A stretch of DNA of 64,000 nucleotides. Source: Hirsutella rhossiliensis (lineage: Eukaryota; Ascomycota; Sordariomycetes; Hypocreales; Ophiocordycipitaceae). A program made the position numbers and the translations under genes. Below are positions 57,945 through 64,000 of the stretch, piece after piece. The DNA lies in the NCBI RefSeq assembly GCF_020360975.1, contig NW_025408677.1:1240001-1304000 (forward strand). Direction: 5' to 3'. Every line of letters begins with the position of its first letter. The stretch's first letter is position 1. The notes beneath the pieces are model-generated. The model was given only the letters and a program-made list of their open reading frames with translations, did not search any database and was not told the origin of the DNA.

Positions 57945-58039
57945 CTTATATATATATATCTTATTGCTAAGGCTAGACTATCGCTATAACACGTAATCGT
58001 TATAGCCCTAGTTGACTGTACCTCCTTGCTATCGAGTGC

Positions 58040-59335
58040 CTGTTTCGCCACTTTTTGCAGAATATCCGTGCAGTTGAGGCCATTAAATTCGCCCTCCCTT
58101 AGCTTGTTTAATTCGACTTGCGATAGGCCGGCGGCGCCGGAACCTAAATTTCCCGAATTATTGCCTATCTGCTCCTTGAGTTTAACGTAAGTTAGACTAT
58201 TCTAGCGAAACTCGTCCGCAGAAACACGTTCCGCAGTGATAGGAATTAGCGGTGCAGCGGGCTTTCGAGGTGCAAGATAGGATATAAGATAGGATCGCAA
58301 CTTAGCATATTCGCTTCGCTTCGATAAAGCTATAGCAACTTAGCATTTAAAGCTTTATATTAAGGTTCTAGGGTTCCTTACTATAAATTTAGTTATTTAT
58401 AATCGGCTTAATATCACGTAGTGCCCTAGGATGCTTACTCTAGCCGTTGTAAAAGAGAAACGCTATGGCAATAATAACATTGCGACATATAGATTTAGAG
58501 AGTAGATTTGCTTAAATGCGGCTTATTAAATCCGGTTATAGGCCGGCGACGTTTAAGCTAGAGGCGGTCTCCTTATTTTCAGCGGCGATTCTATCGTCGT
58601 CGACCTCTATTAGCTTAACGCCACCGTTTAAACTAGACTATCCTATGTAAGCTTGCTCCTCGTCGATCTCCATTCGCTCTACTGCTGGTCTATAAGCATC
58701 GATGAACTTAAGCGTAGAGGCTTAAGTATCGATATAGAAGACGCCGTGAATCCTTAAGGCGCGTACTTCTTAAGTCACGTCTACGCCATTCGGGTAAGCT
58801 TGGTAGTCGGTATAGCGGCTGTAAGGGCGGCCAGGGTTTCTTTAATAGAATAGCCTTATTAGCAAATTATCATTGAAGAATAAAATGTTGTTGTATGCTT
58901 CCAATCACCGACCAACAATAATATATCCGGTCCTATTAGTGCGGATATACGCCACGCCAACAACCCGGGGCGCGCCTTGCACAAAGGCTTAAGACTTAGT
59001 CACGCCCGGATCCTATTACGGTCGAGGTCGGTGCCTAATCGGACCTCCCCCGCTATGTGGCTGGCTCTGCCATACGCGGAAACACAGACCGAGCCTGGTC
59101 AAGGCCTCGACCATGTCTTTAATCGAGATACCGCCCGGCTCGCCCGGTAGAGGCGCTGGAATTCTAGTGCGTTCCGAAATATCCTGCACCGTTGTGTTAA
59201 GGAGCTGGGCAGTTATGACGAAGAAACAGTCGTTTCGAGCGATACGCGGTGTCTGCATTAGCCAGGCGACGAAAGCATTAATGTTTTGCAGTACTAGTTC
59301 GGCTTAGTCGGTGCCTCGACGACGAAGCCCCTTAT
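58040..59335 (-). pseudogene. Unknown protein, possibly a cysteine-peptidase-like fold
   Basis: Open part at 59016-59258 (extends upstream as LVLQNINAFVAWLM) reads NDCFFVITAQLL, ISERTRIPAPLPGEPGGISI and EALTRLGLCFRVW. Later segments of the same strand: GVAYIRTNRTGYIIVGR (about 58910-58950), FYIDT-stop-ASTLKFIDAYRP, VKLIEVDDDRIAAENKE, and GLNCTDILQKVAKQALDSKE near 58080. A Cys in DCFF followed by a conserved-looking TG[HY]-x-x-VG segment is reminiscent of papain-like folds; this is speculative. Moderately RIP-mutated with several stops. Family not recognised. Confidence 0.38.
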
Positions 59336-60280
59336 TAATGCCGATATTATCTTTTATTAAATTTTAGCTTTCCGATATTTTTGCCATGCAATAGTATATT
59401 AATAATACCGTTACTTAGACTGCCTAGAGTAATATCGCTGCTCGCGTAGTTGTTGATTATAGCACTATTAACACGAGTAAAGGGACCGATAGTATCCGAA
59501 CTAAGGTAGCTATTAGCCGAGACTTTACTACCTAAATCCTTACCCCTAGCTTGCTAGAGGCAAAGCAATATGCTTAAAAGTACCGAGAGCGGGATGCTAT
59601 ATATAGTAGGGTTAAACGAAAAGCATTAAGTCGCGAATTAAACGAACGATGACGATTTTTATGCTAATTTAATATATATGCTAATAGACTAGAGCGAGCT
59701 CCTTATAGTCGTTAATAGAGAGCCCTTTATACTATTAAAAGACTAAGATTAGGTTATATATCGGTAGGCTAGTGCTAGATAGGCGCAAACTTTGCTAAGA
59801 TTAAAGCCTTAAAGCGATGCTTTAAAAAATTTTATAAGTCCTTATAGTATTAGATATAACTCGGTCGAAAACCCTGCTAATGTGTATATAGGGGATCCCT
59901 AACTTCGATATTTTTTTGCTACTTTACTAATGCTTTTTATATTAGCTATAATTACGCGCTAGCTTATAGAGTAGAAAATCCAATATACGATAGTAGAGCC
60001 GGGTTAGCTCGTGGATCTAGACGCTAAACATCGAGTAAACGACTAATAGATACCTTATATTTTAACGTAAGTTCCGTGGTTAACGATGTTAACTAAATAT
60101 ATATATACTTATACCCGCGTAAAATTTATATTTATACACACGCCTTATTTTAAGATATACTAGCTCTCGTATGCCGTTTAGCAAGGTCAGTTAGCCTTTG
60201 CGGAAGGAAAAGGACCGATAGTAGCCTAGGTAGGGAAATTGCTCGTAAGACAGATTACTCGTACCCGCCTAGCCTAGACT
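59336..60280 (+). other. Unassigned, RIP-mutated, possibly coding near 59400-59650
   Basis: A plus-strand frame reads AARVVVDYSTINTSKGTDSI, ILTPSLLEAKQYA and RVKRKALSRELNER with TAG/TAA stops. No family recognised. The rest is TpA-rich without features. Confidence 0.3.
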
Positions 60281-61747
60281 TAGGCCCTGATCCACAACGC
60301 CTCGTATAAATCGAGGCTAGGCGTAAGGTCTATTTACTCTTCTAACGCTAGCCGGTTAGCTTAATCTCTAACGATTGAGGCATAGTTATAACTTACGATG
60401 CCTTTAACTGTATAGAAATACTGCCACGGTCGCTACGAGAGTACATTCTAGCGCTAAAGGCAGTAAGAAACCGACCTAATAAGGGTGTAAGACGGTATAA
60501 ATGGATTTGCGCGCTAAATTAATATAGAGTAAGAGCCTGATCTACGACAGCTGAACTGGAAAAAGGCGGACGTTCTCGCGAGGGAGAGAGCAAAAGTGGG
60601 CATAGAAGTAGATAAAGGGACTTTTCGAAGGTCGAGTATCATATGATCAGGTGGTATGCGAGAATGCATATGATGATTGCTCTGCCCCCGGTTGCCCTTT
60701 TCCCGTCTAAACGGCCTCTTTTATATCCCTCCAAGCTTCTCCCAAGTTGATATCCCGTTTTCAGGTATAGTATACATTCTATCAGAAAGAGGGCACTTCT
60801 TGCCACTTACTAAAGGCCACGTAAGTCATCTACGTCAGCAACATCAGCTCTATCTCCCCGATCAATAGCTTTCTAAGCTATTAGGTCGATAGTTCAGTCT
60901 CTTAAGGTCCCCGAGCTAGTAAGAGATATACCGGACTCCTAAAAAGGTCCCCGTTCGAATAGGAGATCCTCCGGACCCCTCAGTGGTCTAGGAAGAAGAG
61001 ATAATAGTCTGCAGACCTCCCTTCTTACCTGGTTTCAAGCTGTATTACCTAGAGATACCTAGAGACCTCAACTCGTTCGGACCTTCTTCTCGACAGACGT
61101 AGGGAGAGACTTAGCCTACTAAAATTTAGTAGGTACGCTCTCTTATACCGTCCTACACCCTACTAGTCCGCCCGTTGCATAATAAATCCGCAGGAACACT
61201 AATAACTAGCACTTTTAACTCGGCCGTCTAATATCTTAATAAAAAGCTATATAGACGTAAATTCGAAGTTATCTAAAAAGCTCGAAAACGCCGCCTTTAG
61301 CATGCAAGCTAAAGACTGCTATAATTATCGTTAGCTTTATCGTCGTGTAGATAGAAGTCGCTTAGTAGAGCGCCTAGAAGGACGCCTAAAATGCTACACA
61401 TTACGCCGCTTGCGCCGCCTAAACGGGAAACAGCTTCGGAACCGCCTAAATTAATTTCAGGCGAAAAATTGCAAAAAGAGACGTCTTTCTAGGTATCTTT
61501 TCGTATTGCAGGCATTTACGCGGCCCCTGCTAGCTCGATATATTATAAGCAGGGGTCGACATACAACTATAGAAGGAGGAGGATACGTCCTCTTAATTAA
61601 ACCGAAATATACGGCTAACTCGAGTGGAGTTACTGTTCTAGCCGGTATGCCCGTCCGCCTTTTCCCTATTCAGCTGTCGTGGATCAGGCCCTAAGTCTCT
61701 TTGCACGTCCGCCTCGATTTATACGAGGCGTTGTAGATTAGGGCCTT
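60281..61747. mobile_element. Small inverted-repeat element, about 1.47 kb
   Basis: Terminal arms 60281-60317 and complement of 61711-61747 share AACGCCTCGTATAAATCGAG with few mismatches. A second inner pair repeats the motif CCTGATCYACGACAGCTGAA (about 60537-60556, and complement of 61667-61687). No transposase is encoded. The middle (60600-61100) is lightly mutated and looks LTR-like (TATGATCAGGTGGTATGCG, TCAATAGCTTTCTAAGC), so a nested solo LTR is possible. Target duplication not identified. Confidence 0.6.
60904..60983. repeat. Two 40-bp tandem units
   Basis: Units 60904-60943 and 60944-60983 share AAGGTCCCCG, AGGAGAT-like and CCGGAC blocks, with about a quarter of positions changed. Confidence 0.6.
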
Positions 61748-62170
61748 AGTGGGAGTCTTCAGTCTTCTCGTGAGCCATCCAGCCGTCTATAACCTCCTAC
61801 ACAATCTAGGCGAGATGGGAATTCTCTTCTCCTTTTGTCTTCCACGCCATCTGTTGGAAGGGGCAAGACTCTTGCCCCTTCCAACAGATGGCTGGTTGTC
61901 GTTCCTGTGTCTTCTCCCAGCCATCTGTAATAACTGTAGGGCCCAATTATCTATACACCTCCTTTTATTAACTGTACACCAAAAAGTGGATCAACTGTGG
62001 CTGGGTCAGGCGCAGTGCCGATGCCGCTAATTTTGGTGCGCCCATTCCCGGCCGGCCAGCTGGCCAGTTCGTGATGCTTGCGTAACAACATCCTGTAACC
62101 GTAACTATCAGCAATACCATCAAAACTGAAGCTATTCGCACCGCGTTTTCTGCCCTTACGAGCCCGAATC
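61748..62170. other. Un-mutated leader of the MULE region
   Basis: CpA and TpG become normal from about 61780. It holds the hairpin at 61846-61892 and repeats of CCATCTGT (61848, 61920). It is probably the 5' untranslated part or terminal region of the MULE that follows; the TIR is not proven. Confidence 0.5.
61846..61892. repeat. 22-bp-arm hairpin with 3-base loop
   Basis: GCCATCTGTTGGAAGGGGCA... and its exact complement flank ACT (61868-61870). Transcribed, it would form a long perfect stem. Confidence 0.97.
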
Positions 62171-64000
62171 ATGGAGTCGCTTACGAAGACACTATTCCCG
62201 ACCTTCCAGGCCGCGATGGAAGCCGCCGATACCGTTGTTGAGGCTGAGGGCTACGCCCTACACATTCGAACATCGAAGCGGGATAACGCTGGCCAACGCA
62301 AGTCTGCACTTGTTCGTTGTATCAAGGCCGGCCTACGAAAATCGGAAGGATAAAGCTGCTCATATCTCTCGTCGTCGCCTCAATACAGCAACCCAGAAAA
62401 CAGACTGTGAATTTCGCCTCTCGTTGAAGGAAAAACGCGGTTACTGGACTATCTCTTATCTTCACGATGTTCACAATCATCGCCTTGTTGATGACCCGAT
62501 GGTCTTTCCGAAGTACCGGGCGCTTGTTATCCAGAAGTATCGCGACGACATTATCCGGAAGTTTAATAACAATACCCGGCCGACCGATATTGCTGGCGAG
62601 CTTCGTGACCTGGTTCACGACGATCCTCGTTTAGCCGGTATCACGGCTCAAGACGTGAGTAACGCCTTGGCTAGGCACCGTCAGGAAGAACTAGCTGGCC
62701 GTACGCCTCTTCAGTTTCTCTACGACCGGCTAGATAAGTCCGACTTCTTTCATCGAGATAGTCGTGATCCCCAGGGCCGGCTAACTGGGCTATTTCTCGC
62801 GCCTCGTGCTACCTTCCATCGATGGCGTCAGCATCACGATGTCCTCGTCCTCGACTGTACCTACAAGACGAACCGATTCAATATGCCGTTATTGAATATC
62901 TGCGCGGCCACTCGAGATAACAAAACGTTCTCTATTGCCTCTATCTTCTTGAACGGCGAGACCGAGTCCCATTACTATTGGGCTATCTCGTTGCTGCTAG
63001 TCCTTTGCGAGAAGGAGTCGATCCCATTTCCAAGGGTCACTGTCACGGACCGAGATACTGCGTTGCTTAAGGCGTTAGATAGCTTTCGCGAGCTTCAAAA
63101 CAGTACTAACCTTCTCTGCACGTGGCATATTAACCAGAATGTCGTTGCGAAATGCAAGCAATTTTTCCCTAAGGCATCAAAAATCGGCAATCGAGTCGTA
63201 CGGGCCCCGGCATTCCAAGCGTTTCTACAAGAGTGGAACGAGATCGTCAAGTCACAAGATGTGAATAGCTTCAACGAACGTTTACGCCAATTTGAGACAC
63301 CAGGCCGCCACCCGCTTGCAGCTATACAATACTGTTGCAATACGTGGCTAACGCCTTGGAAGGAGAAGTTTGTATCTTGTTTCGTTAATCAATATCGCCA
63401 CTTCGGGCGTACAACGACCTCGATCGTCGAGGGACTTCACTCATATGAAGAAGTTCCTTTGGTCCTGTACGGGCGATTTGACGACCGTTTTCCAACGATT
63501 CGAACGCTTCTGGCCATCAGGCTGCTCAGATCACAGCGATAGAGAATCGAAACCTCCACAAGATATCAACGTTCTCCTACAGGCGCCGTATATGCCGATC
63601 CGCGAGCGAGTATCGTCATATGCGTTAAAGCTACTAATAGATGAGCATCGCAAGATCCTCTAGACCCCGAAGTCAACGGGCCAAACCGCCGCCAGGTCAA
63701 TGTCCTTGTAATTGGGCTACTAGTCGAGGGCTACCGTGCTGCCATCGAATCTTCGAGTCTATCAACACCAATACCTCCCTTACACTCGACGACTTCGACC
63801 CATTTTGGTATATTCCGATCGATACAAGCGCTCAGGGCACAAGCCCTACTCGGGCACCATACGAGCCACAAGTTATCAGGGCTAAGGGCCGCCCCAAGGG
63901 CTCACTCAACCTCGAAGAGTCACGGCGGTCAAGATCAACGCGGCGGGATCCGTCACATCACGAGATCGCTGAACGGCATGAGCGGGCTGAGGCTATACGA
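62171..64000 (+). pseudogene. MULE (Mutator-like, FAR1/hop-type) transposase, frameshifted, runs off the right edge
   Basis: Start ATG at 62171 gives a FAR1-type DNA-binding start (AAMEAADTVVEAEGYALHIR, SKRDNAGQRKSALVRCIKAG). After a frame change near 62325 the long frame to 63542 continues: CEFRLSLKEKRGYWTISYLH with DVHNHRLVDDPMVFPKYR, the MULE catalytic core FHRWRQHHDVLVLDCTYKTN, FNMPLLNICAATRDNKTFSI and VTVTDRDTALLKALDSF, then LLCTWHINQNVVAKCKQFFP. Further frame changes lie near 63445, 63500-63570 and 63663. The last part (CPCNWATSRGLPCCHRIFE, about 63700-63755) is the SWIM-like CxC...CxH end, then KGRPKGSLN at about 63890. No RIP. Host-gene or TIR boundary on the right is outside the window. 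Confidence 0.9.

Noticed and set aside
60940..60985. GTTCGAATAGGAGATC as a tRNA T-arm
   Set aside because: No acceptor stem, D-arm or anticodon arm fits; the sequence is one unit of a 40-bp tandem repeat.
62322..63340. Minus-strand frames under the MULE
   Set aside because: Antisense of clear MULE transposase coding.
1..64000. A bacterial or organellar origin for the AT-rich parts
   Set aside because: The TpA excess with CpG kept and TAG/TAA in place of Gln/Trp within fungal transposon frames is RIP; no bacterial operon or RBS pattern is present.

Overview
The window is repeat-rich DNA from a filamentous ascomycete (Pezizomycotina). Three things support this: fungal-type transposons (Tad1-like LINE, Helitrons, hAT, pogo/Fot-like, MULE), fungal gene families (FunK1 kinase, Fta2-like kinase, fungal bZIP, DUF3435), and the mark of repeat-induced point mutation (RIP). 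Across most of the window CpA and TpG are almost gone, TpA is in great excess, and CpG is kept. Reading frames are therefore full of TAG/TAA stops that replace Gln and Trp codons, and Cys and His codons have become Tyr. I found no intact long gene in the RIP-mutated parts. No tRNA, rRNA, CRISPR array or telomere repeat was recognised. The species cannot be named from the sequence.

Layout. 1-3.7 kb: Tad1-like LINE cut by the left window edge. 3.8-5.2 kb: DUF3435 (tyrosine-recombinase family) remnant with C2H2 fingers. 5.7-7.6 kb: an unknown gene split by a MITE and a solo LTR, each with a perfect target-site duplication. 8.2-13.8 kb: an unknown remnant, then a full-length dead Helitron (Rep plus helicase) on the minus strand. 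15.3-24.7 kb: unknown gene (family A), C2H2 remnant, hAT element carrying a second solo LTR, bZIP copy 1, Fta2-like kinase copy 1. 24.7-31.9 kb: more lightly mutated DNA with three unknown pseudogenes and a 68-bp perfect palindrome. 32-33.9 kb: two more kinase pseudogenes. 35.6-39.8 kb: second copies of family A, bZIP and Fta2 (the last inverted). 39.8-45.2 kb: a second Helitron family, interrupted at a TA by a clean pogo/Fot-like transposon with identical 101-bp TIRs. 46-48.7 kb: minisatellite and LINE ORF1. 49.3-51.9 kb: rhodopsin-like, GMC oxidoreductase and third bZIP remnants. 53.7-56.9 kb: second hAT. 57.2-57.9 kb: un-mutated 3' fragment of the first Helitron. 58-59.3 kb: unknown pseudogene. 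60.3-61.7 kb: small inverted-repeat element. 62.2 kb to the right edge: a MULE transposase gene free of RIP but broken by frameshifts.

How it fits together. This looks like a subtelomeric or accessory-type transposon graveyard with several age layers: old elements and duplicated genes heavily RIP-mutated, then later arrivals (pogo element, MULE, short Helitron fragment) that carry no RIP. No working operon or pathway can be claimed. The strongest observations are a before-and-after RIP comparison between two copies of one Helitron, the conversion of whole metal-binding sites to tyrosine, and a duplicated bZIP/Fta2/family-A gene block.
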